Source: Chloroflexota bacterium (GTDB lineage Bacteria > Chloroflexota > Anaerolineae > Anaerolineales > UBA4823). Taken from it: a stretch of DNA of 61,531 bases. The position numbers and the translations under genes are program-made. The stretch spans positions 771,933 through 833,463 of the forward strand of contig CP070764.1 of NCBI GenBank assembly GCA_020349245.1. Direction: 5' to 3'. Below, in pieces: positions 34,257 to 43,889 of this stretch (position 1 is the stretch's first letter; the number at the start of each line of letters is the position of its first letter). The notes under the pieces are model-generated. The model was not told the origin of the DNA, searched no databases, and saw only the letters and a program-made list of their open reading frames with translations.

Positions 34257-34556
34257 CTATTGCTTCAATTCATTCAGCTCGTCGACGTTAATGCTCCGCT
34301 TGGTTTTGAAGATAGCTACGATCAATGCTAATCCCACGGCCACCTCTGCAGCGGCAACTGTGATCACAAAGAAAACCAGCACCTGCCCATTCAATGACTC
34401 ATGAAGTTGGGAAAAGGCAACGAATGCTAGATTTGCCGCATTGAGCATCAATTCCACCGACATGAAGATAACGATAGCGTTTCGCCGGACCAAAACTCCC
34501 AGAGCACCGATCGTGAATAAAATTGCGGAAAGCACGAAGTAATATGAAACTGGCAT
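34257..34556 (-). CDS. nuoK: NADH-quinone oxidoreductase subunit K
   Basis: 99 residues and three membrane helices, the standard NuoK. The buried glutamates needed for proton transfer are present in [17 protein letters not shown] and in [30 protein letters not shown] precedes ATG. It lies between nuoJ (60 bp) and nuoL (82 bp). Confidence 0.95.
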   Translation of the reverse strand: MPVSYYFVLSAILFTIGALGVLVRRNAIVIFMSVELMLNAANLAFVAFSQLHESLNGQVLVFFVITVAAAEVAVGLALIVAIFKTKRSINVDELNELKQ

Positions 34557-34616
34557 TTCCTGTAGCTCCCGTAGGTTATGAACTTTCCAGATGAAACAAT
34601 TTACAAATCACTGGAC

Positions 34617-35135
34617 TCATGATTTTTGATCCTTGGTCAGCACGATTGCACCAATCATCGCCACCAATAAGAGCACCGAGGTAATCTCAAACGGCAGCAG
34701 ATATTCATTGAACAACAATAAACCAATATCTGTCGGACTAGCATATCCGGAACTCAATGTGCCAAATCTCGGGAGTATCCCCTGCTGAAATCCAAGGGAA
34801 TAAATAATGTAGCCGGTTTCGACGAGCAAAACTACGCCGAGTAGAATTGCAACCGGTCGTTGCCAGGGGAGATTTTCATCCTGGCGCAATTGTTCAGCAC
34901 CCAGGAGCATGATCACAAATAAGAATAAAACCATGATCGCTCCGGCATATACGGTAACCTGGGCCATAGCCAGAAATGGTGAACCCAGTAATAGAAAAAA
35001 CACAGCAATAGTGGCGAAATTGATGACCAGGAAGAGGGCAGAATAAACAGCATTCCGGCTGAGTAGCATGCTGAAAGCAGAAGCAATTGCCACCACCGCT
35101 AATAAAATAAAGAGTATGAAGTCAGAAGTCATCAT
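34617..35135 (-). CDS. nuoJ: NADH-quinone oxidoreductase subunit J
   Basis: 172 residues with five predicted helices. The conserved VYAGAIMVLFLFVIMLL helix, whose pi-bulge gates the proton route in known complexes, is intact. Two ATG codons in tandem open the gene (MMTS); the ribosome site (GGTG) is weak, so coupling to nuoI 36 bp upstream is likely. Confidence 0.94.
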   Translation of the reverse strand: MMTSDFILFILLAVVAIASAFSMLLSRNAVYSALFLVINFATIAVFFLLLGSPFLAMAQVTVYAGAIMVLFLFVIMLLGAEQLRQDENLPWQRPVAILLGVVLLVETGYIIYSLGFQQGILPRFGTLSSGYASPTDIGLLLFNEYLLPFEITSVLLLVAMIGAIVLTKDQKS

Positions 35136-35171
35136 TCACCCGATTTTTCATAGAGTTCCAAAGCACCAAGA

Positions 35172-35681
35172 TCAATCTGTGGGATCCAGCATCACAGGAA
35201 TAGAGCGATCAAATTTACCCGGCTCAACTTGCTGAGGAGTTGGTTTCCCAGTTTCCGGTACCGGAACAATCAATCTTTCCTTGGTATAAATCGCGCTTTC
35301 CCGATTGGTAAAAGATAGTTCGTAATTATCACCCAGGATGATCGCTTCCGTGGGACAGGCATCTTCACAATAACCACAGAAAATGCAGCGCAGCATGTTG
35401 ATTTCGTACGTGCTGGCATACCGTTCACCTGGAGAAAACCGCGTTTGATCTGTGTTTTCGGAAGATTCAACAAAAATCGCATCCGCTGGACAGGCTGCTG
35501 CACATAATGCACATCCAATGCACTTTTCTAATCCGTTCTCGTAGCGGTCCAAGAAATGCCTTCCTTTAAACCGCCGGGTGACCGGTAACTTATGCTCAGG
35601 ATATTGGACCGTGATAGGCTTTCCGAACATCGCCTTGAGCGTGGTCATTAAACCCCGAGCAAGGCCAACAACTGCACTCAT
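35172..35681 (-). CDS. nuoI: NADH-quinone oxidoreductase subunit I (two [4Fe-4S] ferredoxin-like)
   Basis: A 169-residue peripheral-arm subunit carrying clusters N6a and N6b. Two motifs are seen: CIGCALCAAACPADAI (near residue 54) and CIFCGYCEDACPTEAI (near residue 99). Its Shine-Dalgarno GGAGGTTAG lies inside the last codons of nuoH (stop two bases before this ATG), so the two are coupled. Confidence 0.96.
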   Translation of the reverse strand: MSAVVGLARGLMTTLKAMFGKPITVQYPEHKLPVTRRFKGRHFLDRYENGLEKCIGCALCAAACPADAIFVESSENTDQTRFSPGERYASTYEINMLRCIFCGYCEDACPTEAIILGDNYELSFTNRESAIYTKERLIVPVPETGKPTPQQVEPGKFDRSIPVMLDPTD

Positions 35682-35683
35682 TC

Positions 35684-36688
35684 CTAACCTCCAATCAATA
35701 CCAATACAACTGCAGTGAGGAACACGTTCGCCAGAGCGAGCGGTAATAAGAACTTCCAGCCGAACGCCATCAAGCGATCGTAACGCAATCGCGGTAGGGT
35801 CGCCCGGAGCCAGATAAGGACGAACAGCAGGACCATGATCTTGAAAAACAGATAGAAAGGTCCCAAAATGGGAACCTGGTCAACAAAAGGTCCCTGAAAA
35901 CCACCCAGGAATAGGGTGGCACCAATGGCACAGACAGCGATCATCTTGACATACTCTGCCATAAAAAACAGGGCGAATTTCATTCCCGAATATTCAGCGT
36001 GGTAACCAGCGGTCAGCTCTTGTTCCGCCTCTGGCATATCAAATGGTGCCCTGTTCACTTCGGCCACTGAAGCCACGAAGAAGATGATCGCGCCAAGCGG
36101 TTGGTAGACGATAAACCAGATTGGCTTCTGAGCTTCAACGATGCCCATCAGGCTCATCGTCTCCGCGATCAGGATGGGGCCGATCAGGGCAAGACCTAGA
36201 GCCAGCTCGTAGCTGATCATCTGGGCAGATGAACGCAAACCACCCATCATGGCATATTTGTTATTTGACGACCAACCTGCCATGACAATTCCATAAACCG
36301 AAATCGAAGCGATTGCAACCAGGTATAGCACGCCAACATTGATATCGACGAGATATAGGGGAATTTCTCGACCAAATACGACGATCTGCGTCCCCCAGGG
36401 GATCACGGCGAGGATCACCAGGGCCGGAAACACGGTAACCATCGGGGCTAATATAAAAACGATCTTGTACGCCTGTGCAGGGATCAATTCTTCTTTAAAG
36501 ATTAGTTTGATCCCATCAGCCACCGGCTGGAGCCAGCCTGAAGGCCCAGCCCGGTTGGGCCCAATGCGCACCTGTATCCGGGCTAACGCCCTGCGCTCAT
36601 AAAAAGTAAGGTAAGCAAAGCCGGTGACACAGAAAAGGAGGATGACAACGGCCTTTACGATCCACTCGATAATCAGCAAATAATCCAT
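35684..36688 (-). CDS. nuoH: NADH-quinone oxidoreductase subunit H
   Basis: A 334-residue membrane subunit forming most of the quinone chamber. Landmarks are ERRALARIQVRIGPNRAGP near residue 31, the acidic loop VNRAPFDMPEAEQELTAGYH near residue 209 and WLRATLPRLRYDRLMAFGWK near the C-terminus. AGGATGG precedes ATG, and it lies 12 bp after nuoG. Confidence 0.96.
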   Translation of the reverse strand: MDYLLIIEWIVKAVVILLFCVTGFAYLTFYERRALARIQVRIGPNRAGPSGWLQPVADGIKLIFKEELIPAQAYKIVFILAPMVTVFPALVILAVIPWGTQIVVFGREIPLYLVDINVGVLYLVAIASISVYGIVMAGWSSNNKYAMMGGLRSSAQMISYELALGLALIGPILIAETMSLMGIVEAQKPIWFIVYQPLGAIIFFVASVAEVNRAPFDMPEAEQELTAGYHAEYSGMKFALFFMAEYVKMIAVCAIGATLFLGGFQGPFVDQVPILGPFYLFFKIMVLLFVLIWLRATLPRLRYDRLMAFGWKFLLPLALANVFLTAVVLVLIGG

Positions 36689-36700
36689 GGAACCATCCTG

Positions 36701-39238
36701 TTATGTCACGACCTGTTCGACAAGCTTTATTTCGACCGACATCGGTTCCCGAATTGGCAAGCCCATGCTGCGCGGCGATAAAACCACACCTTCCTGGATT
36801 GTTTCATCGAGACGAGCAACAACCTCATAATCAAAGTCCAGGCAATGGAGATGAATACGATCGCCATCCTTTATGCCCAGGTGAGCCACCGATTCCGGGT
36901 GAATGATGATGAAGGGTTCAGGGATTCGTCGATGCAGCAATTCAGCAGTCATGACCGTTTGTCCACGGTCGTAGAGAATTGTGATGGGATATGCAGTGAG
37001 TTCATCTCCCTCACCCGGCAGGGCATCTCCAGGTTGCACTGCTGACAAGGAAACCGGCTGGCCTTTTTGGGATGCCGGTGGGACCTGATAACCTAGGCCT
37101 TGAGAATTCTCATAGGAAGTACCACCGTAATATAAATCACTGCGACCGATTATTGGCCACTGTTCAGCCACAGCGGAAATTTTCCCATATGAGACTTCTG
37201 CATAATCGGGGATTTGTCCAGCAATTTGATCCATGATGCGGATCGGGTGCCTATCCTCAAGGTCAATCCCGGCCAACCTGCTGATCTGGGCAGTGATGGC
37301 AAAATCTGGACGAGTTTGCGGGCGTGGAGGAATCCCGGCGTAGAAGCGCTGTACTCGCCGCTCAGCATTGGTGAAGGTCCCTTCCCGCTCAATAAATGTT
37401 TTGGCTGGTAGGACAACGTCCGCCAATTTCGCTGTCTCGGTTAAATAGATGTCCTGGACAAGAACGAAACCAGCGGATTGAATCGCTTCAGCCAGTTTCG
37501 GATTATCACCAGCAGGATCTGCTGCTGCGATATAGATTGCTTGCTTTGTGGTCAAAACCTCATTCAGGTTTGGGACGGGTTGAAAACCCATATCCCAGGC
37601 ACCCTGAGTATTTCCACGCGGCCATACCGGGATCAAACCATTATTGACCTTACCGATGTGCCCCGTGCTGATCAATAGATTCGCACATGCCTGGGCGAGC
37701 TGCTGGGATGATTCGAAGCCGGTCCCCTCACTCCCATAGAAGATGAGCACATTTTCCGCCTCGACAATTTCCTTGGCTGCGGACTTTACCTCCTGGGAGC
37801 CTCCAAGTTGGTTAAATTTATCCGTAAGCTCGACCCTTTTCTTAGATAGTGCATTGGTCAGTGCAATCACCAAGGCTGCTTCCCCTCCGTACGGATAACG
37901 GAGGACATGGCTGGCTGAACGATCAGTTTTCGTGTGCCGGGGATTGGCGACGATCAATTTGGCACCTCGTTCAGCTGCCTGTTTGACTCTCAGCCAGTAA
38001 AGGGGGGCTTCTTCTTCCAAATCAGAGGCGACAACCAGGATGGTTGATTCTGGTCCCAGGTCTGAGAGATTTGTTCCCTGGCTGACTCCAACTTGGGCAA
38101 CCAGGTCCCCGCCTGCCATTTCAGAAAGAAGCGCTGAACTACCTCCCAAGTGCTTGGATAACGCCTGCAGATTAAACAGATCTTCATTTGAGATCCGCCC
38201 GCTGACCAAAGTCAGCAGATCCGAGCCGGCCTCTTTTAATTTGCTGGCTGCTATTTTGAGGGCATTGTCCCAGGTTGCCGGGGTTAATTCTCCGTTTTCT
38301 TTTACTAGGGGCTGAATCAACCGATCTGGACTGCTGGTGTAATGGTGGGCAAAGCGACCTTTATCGCAAATCCAGATTTCATTCACAGCCTCATTCTGTC
38401 GGGGCAGGACTCGCTTGACGACGAAATCACCGCCAGTTTTGTGCTCCCGGCGGACATTCAAAGTCAGATTGCACCCAACGGGGCAGTGCGTACAGATCGA
38501 GGCAACCGCCTTCATCTCCCAAGGTCTTGCCCCAAAGCGAAAATCGCTAGTTGTTAGAGCTCCAACAGGGCAGATATCTGTCGTGTTTCCCGAGAAATAT
38601 GAATCGAAACCAGGTTCAGAATACGTCACAATTCTTAAAGATCGACCACGCTGTTCGAAGCCAATGACTGCATCATCCACGATCTCATCCTGAAAACGAA
38701 CACAACGACCGCACTGGATACAGCGCTCGCGATCGAGGAAAATCAATTCACCAAGTGGATAATGCTTCTCAAAATGGATTTTTTCATCATACAGGAAACG
38801 GCTCTCACCTGATCCAAAATCCATGGTCAGGTTCTGCAGCGGGCACTCGCCACCCTTGTCACATACCGGGCAGTCCAAGGGATGCGAGGTGAGCAAGAAT
38901 TCAATAACATCCTTTCGAGCACGGGCGACTTTATCTGATATACCGCGTACAACCATTCCCTCCGAGACGACTACCGTGCAGCCAGTCTCCAATTTTGGGG
39001 CAAACTGGATTACATAACTACCATCCTCATTACGTTCCAGCTCACCGGTTTTACGGCTCATCTGCGGTCGGCCGATCTCGACCAGACACATGCGGCACAT
39101 CCCCACCGGCTCCATCTTGGGATGATAACAAAACACCGGGATATCCACACCTGCTTTTTTGGCAGCATCCACAACCAGCGTACCCGGGGGCACCTGGACT
39201 TCTAATCCATCTATCACCACACTTATCAGTTGACCCAT
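36701..39238 (-). CDS. nuoG: NADH-quinone oxidoreductase subunit G
   Basis: An 845-residue iron-sulfur subunit. N-terminal ferredoxin-like part: CYHPKMEPVGMCRMC ([2Fe-2S]), HPLDCPVCDKGGECPLQ (His-ligated [4Fe-4S]) and CIQCGRCVRF...CPVGAL. A molybdopterin-oxidoreductase-like part follows with its own CTHCPVGC cluster motif (N7-type site), and the chain ends in an aspartate-decarboxylase-like barrel (GDRIHLHCLDFDYEVVARLD). The pterin domain has no catalytic role in known complexes. The start at 39238 follows GGAGCGAGT; the in-frame ATG at 39289 adds 17 residues not seen in the family. Confidence 0.95.
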   Translation of the reverse strand: MGQLISVVIDGLEVQVPPGTLVVDAAKKAGVDIPVFCYHPKMEPVGMCRMCLVEIGRPQMSRKTGELERNEDGSYVIQFAPKLETGCTVVVSEGMVVRGISDKVARARKDVIEFLLTSHPLDCPVCDKGGECPLQNLTMDFGSGESRFLYDEKIHFEKHYPLGELIFLDRERCIQCGRCVRFQDEIVDDAVIGFEQRGRSLRIVTYSEPGFDSYFSGNTTDICPVGALTTSDFRFGARPWEMKAVASICTHCPVGCNLTLNVRREHKTGGDFVVKRVLPRQNEAVNEIWICDKGRFAHHYTSSPDRLIQPLVKENGELTPATWDNALKIAASKLKEAGSDLLTLVSGRISNEDLFNLQALSKHLGGSSALLSEMAGGDLVAQVGVSQGTNLSDLGPESTILVVASDLEEEAPLYWLRVKQAAERGAKLIVANPRHTKTDRSASHVLRYPYGGEAALVIALTNALSKKRVELTDKFNQLGGSQEVKSAAKEIVEAENVLIFYGSEGTGFESSQQLAQACANLLISTGHIGKVNNGLIPVWPRGNTQGAWDMGFQPVPNLNEVLTTKQAIYIAAADPAGDNPKLAEAIQSAGFVLVQDIYLTETAKLADVVLPAKTFIEREGTFTNAERRVQRFYAGIPPRPQTRPDFAITAQISRLAGIDLEDRHPIRIMDQIAGQIPDYAEVSYGKISAVAEQWPIIGRSDLYYGGTSYENSQGLGYQVPPASQKGQPVSLSAVQPGDALPGEGDELTAYPITILYDRGQTVMTAELLHRRIPEPFIIIHPESVAHLGIKDGDRIHLHCLDFDYEVVARLDETIQEGVVLSPRSMGLPIREPMSVEIKLVEQVVT

Positions 39239-39320
39239 ACTCGCTCCATCTTTTGTGACAATAACATTGAGAGCGTATTCTTCAAACAACCAGATTAATC
39301 AAATCGCTTGTAATCTTTGG

Positions 39321-40592
39321 TTATTCTGTGTTTGAATTCTCCTTGACCTTGGACTTGAAATCAGCCTCAAACCGCTCGAGCCCGGAAGTAACCGCTTCGA
39401 TAGAAAATTCACCAAGGGCGCAGAGACATTTACCTTTAATTTGCAGGGCTACTTCGTTCAGCAATTCAACATCCTTCCAAGATGCGTCTCCGCCATGAAC
39501 TCGGTCGATAATATGGCGCATCCAATATGTTCCTTCCCGACATGGAGTACATTTTCCACAAGATTCATGACTGAAGAAGTGCAGCGTTTTGTGGAGGACC
39601 CAATCAATACCCACCGAATCGTCAATTACGATCACAGATGCAGATCCCAGGGCGGCACCCAGGTTGGGCACACTTTCATAATCCATGGGAGTATCGAGAG
39701 CTTCTTCATTGGCAATGATCAGCGAAGATGAAGCTCCGGCAGCCATGATGGCTTTGATCTTTCTTCCATCGGGGATGACGCCGCCATGCTCAAAGATCAA
39801 TTCCCGGAAAGTGGTCCCCAGAGGCAGCTCGTAATTACCGGGCTTATTCACCCGGCCTGATAGGCTGAATATCTTAGGACCAGTGCTTTTTTCAGTTCCA
39901 ATCGACGTATACCATTTCACGCCGCGGGTAATGATCAGCGGTACATTGGTCAGCGTCTCTACATTATTGACCACAGTGGGTTTTCCATACAACCCATACG
40001 AAGGCGGGAACGGGGGACGTAATCTGGGCTGACCCAGTTTACCTTCCATTGACTCAAGCAGGGCGGTTTCTTCGCCGCAGATATATGCACCTGCTCCGAG
40101 GTGGGTGAAGATCCGCAAGGAATACTCGGTACCAAAGAGATTTCCGCCCAATAATCCAGCGTCTTCCAGCTCTTTGATCTGCTGATCCAGCTTGGCAGCG
40201 ATCTGCCAGAACTCACCTCGCAAGTAGACGTATGCTTCATTGGCCTGGATCGCAAAGGCAGCCAGAGCAACCCCCTCCAGGAATTGAAATGGGTTGCCTT
40301 CCATGATCTCACGGTCCTTGAAGGTCCCTGGCTCAGATTCATCCGCATTTGCCACGACGTAGTGCGGCCAATTCTCATTGTCGATGAATGTCCATTTCAA
40401 TCCCGTTGGAAAGCCCGCGCCGCCCCTACCACGCAGCCCAGAGGATTTCACTGCATCCGTAACATCATACGGATTCATGCTTGTGACTGCTTTGTGGAAT
40501 GCTTCAAAACCACCATGCTGACGATAGATATCCAGCTGGTTCAAATCTGGTATTTGGCGATGGCGCAGCAAGATAAGTTCATTCATCGTCAT
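39321..40592 (-). CDS. nuoF: NADH-quinone oxidoreductase subunit F (FMN, NADH site)
   Basis: A 423-residue subunit oxidising NADH. Present are the glycine-rich SGLRGRGGAGFPTGLKW (FMN/NADH, near residue 49), GAGAYICGEETALLESMEG, and the N3 cluster motif ESCGKCTPCREG near residue 345. Its ATG overlaps the nuoE stop (ATGA), and AGGATGC lies immediately before it. Confidence 0.97.
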   Translation of the reverse strand: MTMNELILLRHRQIPDLNQLDIYRQHGGFEAFHKAVTSMNPYDVTDAVKSSGLRGRGGAGFPTGLKWTFIDNENWPHYVVANADESEPGTFKDREIMEGNPFQFLEGVALAAFAIQANEAYVYLRGEFWQIAAKLDQQIKELEDAGLLGGNLFGTEYSLRIFTHLGAGAYICGEETALLESMEGKLGQPRLRPPFPPSYGLYGKPTVVNNVETLTNVPLIITRGVKWYTSIGTEKSTGPKIFSLSGRVNKPGNYELPLGTTFRELIFEHGGVIPDGRKIKAIMAAGASSSLIIANEEALDTPMDYESVPNLGAALGSASVIVIDDSVGIDWVLHKTLHFFSHESCGKCTPCREGTYWMRHIIDRVHGGDASWKDVELLNEVALQIKGKCLCALGEFSIEAVTSGLERFEADFKSKVKENSNTE

Positions 40593-41083
40593 GCATCCTG
40601 CTTTCGGAAGGTTTCGATCACTTTCAAAGCGCTGTCCATGGTCTGGTTCTCGTAATAAGATATACCCTCAGGGGATTGCACCTGGAACATCGGTGCTCGA
40701 TCGCAAGCAGCCAAGCACATAACCGCTTCAACTGTCACCGACCCGTCTGCGCTGGTGCCACCCACTTTTACACCCAGATTCTCACACAGCTGCTCCAGGA
40801 ACTCATCAGACCCCCGCAATGCACAGGGGAGATCATTACAGACCTGTACCCGAATTTTCCCTCCAGGATGGTCATGGTAAAGCGTGTAGAAGCCAACAAC
40901 TGAAGCCACGTCAGTCGGGGTAATGCCCAGGATTCCACCGATCTCAACTATATCCTCTTTGGTGATATAGCCTCCCTCTTGCTGGGCTAGATACAACAAA
41001 GGCATCACAGCCGAACGTTTTTGATCAGGGGGATACTTGGCTAATATGACCTCAATTTCTGCGGCGTATTTTTCAGCTATCAT
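40589..41083 (-). CDS. nuoE: NADH-quinone oxidoreductase subunit E (thioredoxin-like [2Fe-2S])
   Basis: 164 residues. Cluster N1a ligands are visible as CNDLPC (C-x4-C) and, about 40 residues later, CLAAC (C-x3-C). The helical start with YPPDQKRSAVMPLLYLAQQE is typical. GAGGGAAC precedes ATG. Confidence 0.96.
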   Translation of the reverse strand: MIAEKYAAEIEVILAKYPPDQKRSAVMPLLYLAQQEGGYITKEDIVEIGGILGITPTDVASVVGFYTLYHDHPGGKIRVQVCNDLPCALRGSDEFLEQLCENLGVKVGGTSADGSVTVEAVMCLAACDRAPMFQVQSPEGISYYENQTMDSALKVIETFRKQDA

Positions 41084-41101
41084 GTTCCCTCAAATCGAGC
41101 A

Positions 41102-42331
41102 TCAACGATCAATATCTCCAAGAACAAAGTCGGTGGTTCCAATCAAAGCGACTAAATCTGCTACCAGGTGACCCTTCGCCAGAACAGGCAAGATCTGAAG
41201 ATTATCAAAGGAAGGTGTCCGCCAATGGACCCGGTAAGGTTTGGTTCCGCCATCACTTTCCAGATACACTCCCAGGACACCACGCGGGGATTCAGTGGCC
41301 GCATAAACGGAACCTTTGGGCATTTCATAGCCTTCCGTCCACAGCTTGAAGTGATGGATGACAGCCTCCATGCTGGTCCCAAGCTCAGACCGCGGGGGTG
41401 GGACAAACTTGCGGTTGTTGCTACGAACAGGTCCATATGGCAGCTTGTCTAAAGCCTGTTCCACGATGCGCAGGGACTGCCGCATCTCCTCCATCCTTAC
41501 CAGGTAGCGTGCATAGGTATCACCATCGGTATGGGTTGGGATCTCAAATTCGTACTGCTCATAACCTATATAAGGGTGAGATTTCCTAAGATCTTGTTTT
41601 ACCCCTGAAGCGCGCAGCATCGGTCCGGTGACACCATAATGGATCGCCTCCTCCACCTTGAGAATTCCCAGGCCCTTGGTCCGATCGATAAAAATCGGAT
41701 TCTCATTTAACATGCCTTCGTATTCACTGATCCGCTTGGGAAAGGTCTTGATAAATTCTCGGACTGCACCTTCGAACTCCACTGGAACATCCCGCCAAAG
41801 ACCCCCGGGGCGGAAATACGTGGTCATCATCCGCTGGCCTGAAACCATCTCGTTGATATCCAGAATCATTTCCCGTTCGCGAAAGGTGTACCAGAAGACG
41901 GAGATTGCAGCCAGGTCCAAGGTATGGGTTCCCAGCCAAACCAAATGTGAGGCGATCCGCTGCAGTTCGGTGAGGATCACCCGGATTGCCTGAGCCCGCT
42001 CTGGCACATCCAAATCTGCCAGCTTCTCGATCGCCATGCAGTAGACCAAGTTGTTGCCGAGGTTGTTAAGGTAATCCAGCCTGTCCGTCATCACTGCAGC
42101 TTTCTCATACGACTTGGCTTCCATATTCTTCTCAATCCCGGTATGCAGGAAGCCAATATCCGGAAAACAATTCACAACGATCTCGCCATCCAGTTCGAGC
42201 AGTAAACGCAGTACTCCATGGGTGCTGGGGTGCTGAGGGCCCATATTCAGCAGCATGGTTTCGCCTTTTATGGCTCGTTCAGAAACCAGATGTCGCAATT
42301 CTTTGAATGCAAATTCTGATTGATCTAACAT
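41102..42331 (-). CDS. nuoD: NADH-quinone oxidoreductase subunit D
   Basis: A 409-residue quinone-site subunit. Diagnostic stretches are NMGPQHPSTHGVLRLLLELDGE near residue 29 (split here as the conserved HPSTHG loop), GFLHTGIEKNMEAKSY, and the C-terminal LVALIGTTDFVLGDIDR. It is separate from nuoC. The ribosome site (GAGTGAG) is weak and distant; nuoC ends nine bases upstream. Confidence 0.96.
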   Translation of the reverse strand: MLDQSEFAFKELRHLVSERAIKGETMLLNMGPQHPSTHGVLRLLLELDGEIVVNCFPDIGFLHTGIEKNMEAKSYEKAAVMTDRLDYLNNLGNNLVYCMAIEKLADLDVPERAQAIRVILTELQRIASHLVWLGTHTLDLAAISVFWYTFREREMILDINEMVSGQRMMTTYFRPGGLWRDVPVEFEGAVREFIKTFPKRISEYEGMLNENPIFIDRTKGLGILKVEEAIHYGVTGPMLRASGVKQDLRKSHPYIGYEQYEFEIPTHTDGDTYARYLVRMEEMRQSLRIVEQALDKLPYGPVRSNNRKFVPPPRSELGTSMEAVIHHFKLWTEGYEMPKGSVYAATESPRGVLGVYLESDGGTKPYRVHWRTPSFDNLQILPVLAKGHLVADLVALIGTTDFVLGDIDR

Positions 42332-42340
42332 AAATTTAAC

Positions 42341-42859
42341 TCACTCTTTAGCGTAAGGTTTATCCCGGTCAATTTCTTCAGCATTGAAAGAGAATTGCAC
42401 CTCTTCATAACCCAAAGGATAATCCTTGCGCAGTGGATGTCCCTGCCAGTCATGCGGCATCAGTATTCGCCGCAAGTCTGGATGACCTTCAAAGTGTATG
42501 CCAAACATATCCCAGATTTCCCGTTCCCGCCAATTTGCATTAGCATACAATTCCACAACGCTCGGCATACTAGGAGATATCCCGGATACAGGAACACGTA
42601 TGCCAACCCGCAGATGTCCCTCGATGGCATAAAGCCAATAAACCACATGAAAACGCGGTTCTTCCTGAGGCCAATAATCGACCGCGGTCATGACTTCCAG
42701 GAAGGTAAAACCAAATTCGTCGCGCAGTGTTCGACAAATTTCAACAATGTCTTCTCTGGAGACAATGAAACTGGTCTCTCCCCGGAATTCCAGGATTTCC
42801 ACCTTAAAATGCTCTGCTAAATTGGAGGAAATGTTCTCAAGTTTATTATTCATGGCCAT
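42341..42859 (-). CDS. nuoC: NADH-quinone oxidoreductase subunit C
   Basis: 172 residues. The conserved [28 protein letters not shown] region (two halves, near residues 108-135) and the ending [20 protein letters not shown] are present. No metal sites, as usual. Two in-frame ATGs lie three codons apart (42859, 42853); either could start translation. Confidence 0.95.
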   Translation of the reverse strand: MAMNNKLENISSNLAEHFKVEILEFRGETSFIVSREDIVEICRTLRDEFGFTFLEVMTAVDYWPQEEPRFHVVYWLYAIEGHLRVGIRVPVSGISPSMPSVVELYANANWREREIWDMFGIHFEGHPDLRRILMPHDWQGHPLRKDYPLGYEEVQFSFNAEEIDRDKPYAKE

Positions 42860-42872
42860 TTACCCAAGCCTT

Positions 42873-43355
42873 CTATGCCCAGGATTTCAGGGATTCACCG
42901 CGCACTTTTTCGTGCAGCGTTAAAATTCCATGCACCAGTGCTTCCGGTCTTGGTGGACATCCAGCAACATACACATCAACCGGCATGATTTCATCAATAC
43001 CCTGCACGATGGCATAGTTGTTGAAAACACCGCCACAAGAGGCACAATCGCCCATCGAAACCACCCACTTCGGATCAGGCATCTGATCGTACAGCAACCG
43101 CAAGACGGGGGCCATTTTCCGGGTGACGCGTCCGGAGATGATCATCAGATCGGATTGGCGCGGCGTTGCACGCATCAATTCCATGCCGAAGCGGCTCATA
43201 TCGTGCTTGGCTGCTTGACCAGCCATCATTTCAATGGCACAACAGGCCAGCCCAAACAACATCGGCCACATGGCATAAGTACGCGCCCAATTTACAGCTT
43301 GCTCAAGGCGCAAGGTTACTGCGCCTAAATCACCTGCTTTCTGTTCTATTCCCAT
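42873..43355 (-). CDS. nuoB: NADH-quinone oxidoreductase subunit B (cluster N2)
   Basis: A 160-residue subunit carrying the terminal cluster N2. Ligands are seen as [10 protein letters not shown] (tandem Cys), CASCGGVF and [11 protein letters not shown]. The start at 43355 is set by AAGGAGCATTGGA; a longer open frame to 43466 runs into nuoA in another frame and is not family-like. It overlaps nuoA by 10 bp. Confidence 0.96.
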   Translation of the reverse strand: MGIEQKAGDLGAVTLRLEQAVNWARTYAMWPMLFGLACCAIEMMAGQAAKHDMSRFGMELMRATPRQSDLMIISGRVTRKMAPVLRLLYDQMPDPKWVVSMGDCASCGGVFNNYAIVQGIDEIMPVDVYVAGCPPRPEALVHGILTLHEKVRGESLKSWA

Positions 43356-43702
43356 TCCAATGCTCCTTTCTTCCAAGCATAAACATATCCAACCAATAAA
43401 ATCAAAATGAAGATGAGCATTTCGATTAATCCAAATAAACCCAACTGTCGGTAGGCAACCGCCCAAGGGTAAAAGAAAATCACCTCGATGTCAAAAAGGA
43501 TGAATAACACAGCCACCAGGTAAAATCGGACTGGCAGACGGCGAGTTCCTGGTCCAATCGGGGTCATCCCCGATTCATACGGCTGAGACTTGCGACTAGT
43601 GGGACGCCGGGGGCCAAAGGCGTGACCAAGCACAACGACTAAACCCGCCAGCAAAACAGCAAGGATAAATAAGATGGCAAGTGGTAAATAATCGAAAAGC
43701 AT
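43346..43702 (-). CDS. nuoA: NADH-quinone oxidoreductase subunit A
   Basis: 118 residues with three membrane helices; the [20 protein letters not shown] loop and [13 protein letters not shown] (conserved acidic residues in helix 2) mark NuoA. First gene of the operon. The start at 43702 gives the family length; upstream in-frame codons to 43801 belong to the leader. GAGAATGTCTT precedes ATG. Confidence 0.94.
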   Translation of the reverse strand: MLFDYLPLAILFILAVLLAGLVVVLGHAFGPRRPTSRKSQPYESGMTPIGPGTRRLPVRFYLVAVLFILFDIEVIFFYPWAVAYRQLGLFGLIEMLIFILILLVGYVYAWKKGALEWE

Positions 43703-43731
43703 AAGACATTCTCTGCGACTTAAAATAGTCA

Positions 43732-43778
43732 GGGGTAGTCGTATACCCCAAACTATCCTAACACCCTGGAAACCAGGG
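43732..43778 (-). promoter_or_regulatory. Two hairpins in the nuo leader
   Basis: CCCTGG/CCAGGG (43764-43778, 3-nt loop) and GGGGTA/TACCCC (43732-43749, 6-nt loop) are perfect 6-bp arms in the roughly 120-nt leader before nuoA. Neither is followed by a clear T-run, so transcript stability or protein binding is more likely than termination. Confidence 0.45.
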
Positions 43779-43831
43779 CTGATAATTTTAAGGAACGCCA
43801 CCCCAGCCTTACCTTCTCAAAAAACTCACCT

Positions 43832-43860
43832 ATCTTATCACATGGTTAAGTAGGTGTCAA
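43832..43860 (-). promoter_or_regulatory. Sigma-70-type promoter of the nuo operon
   Basis: -35 TTGACA (43860-43855), 17-nt spacer, -10 TAAGAT (43837-43832) on the minus strand. The predicted leader to nuoA is about 120 nt. Confidence 0.75.
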
Positions 43861-43889
43861 ATTTCACAATCTGTTTCAGAAGGTGTCAA
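43861..43889 (-). promoter_or_regulatory. Possible second, upstream nuo promoter
   Basis: A second TTGACA (43889-43884), which contains the stop codon of the membrane-protein gene, is followed after 17 nt by TGAAAT (43866-43861). This abuts the -35 of the proximal promoter. TTGACACCT(A/T)CT is thereby repeated 29 bp apart. Confidence 0.4.
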
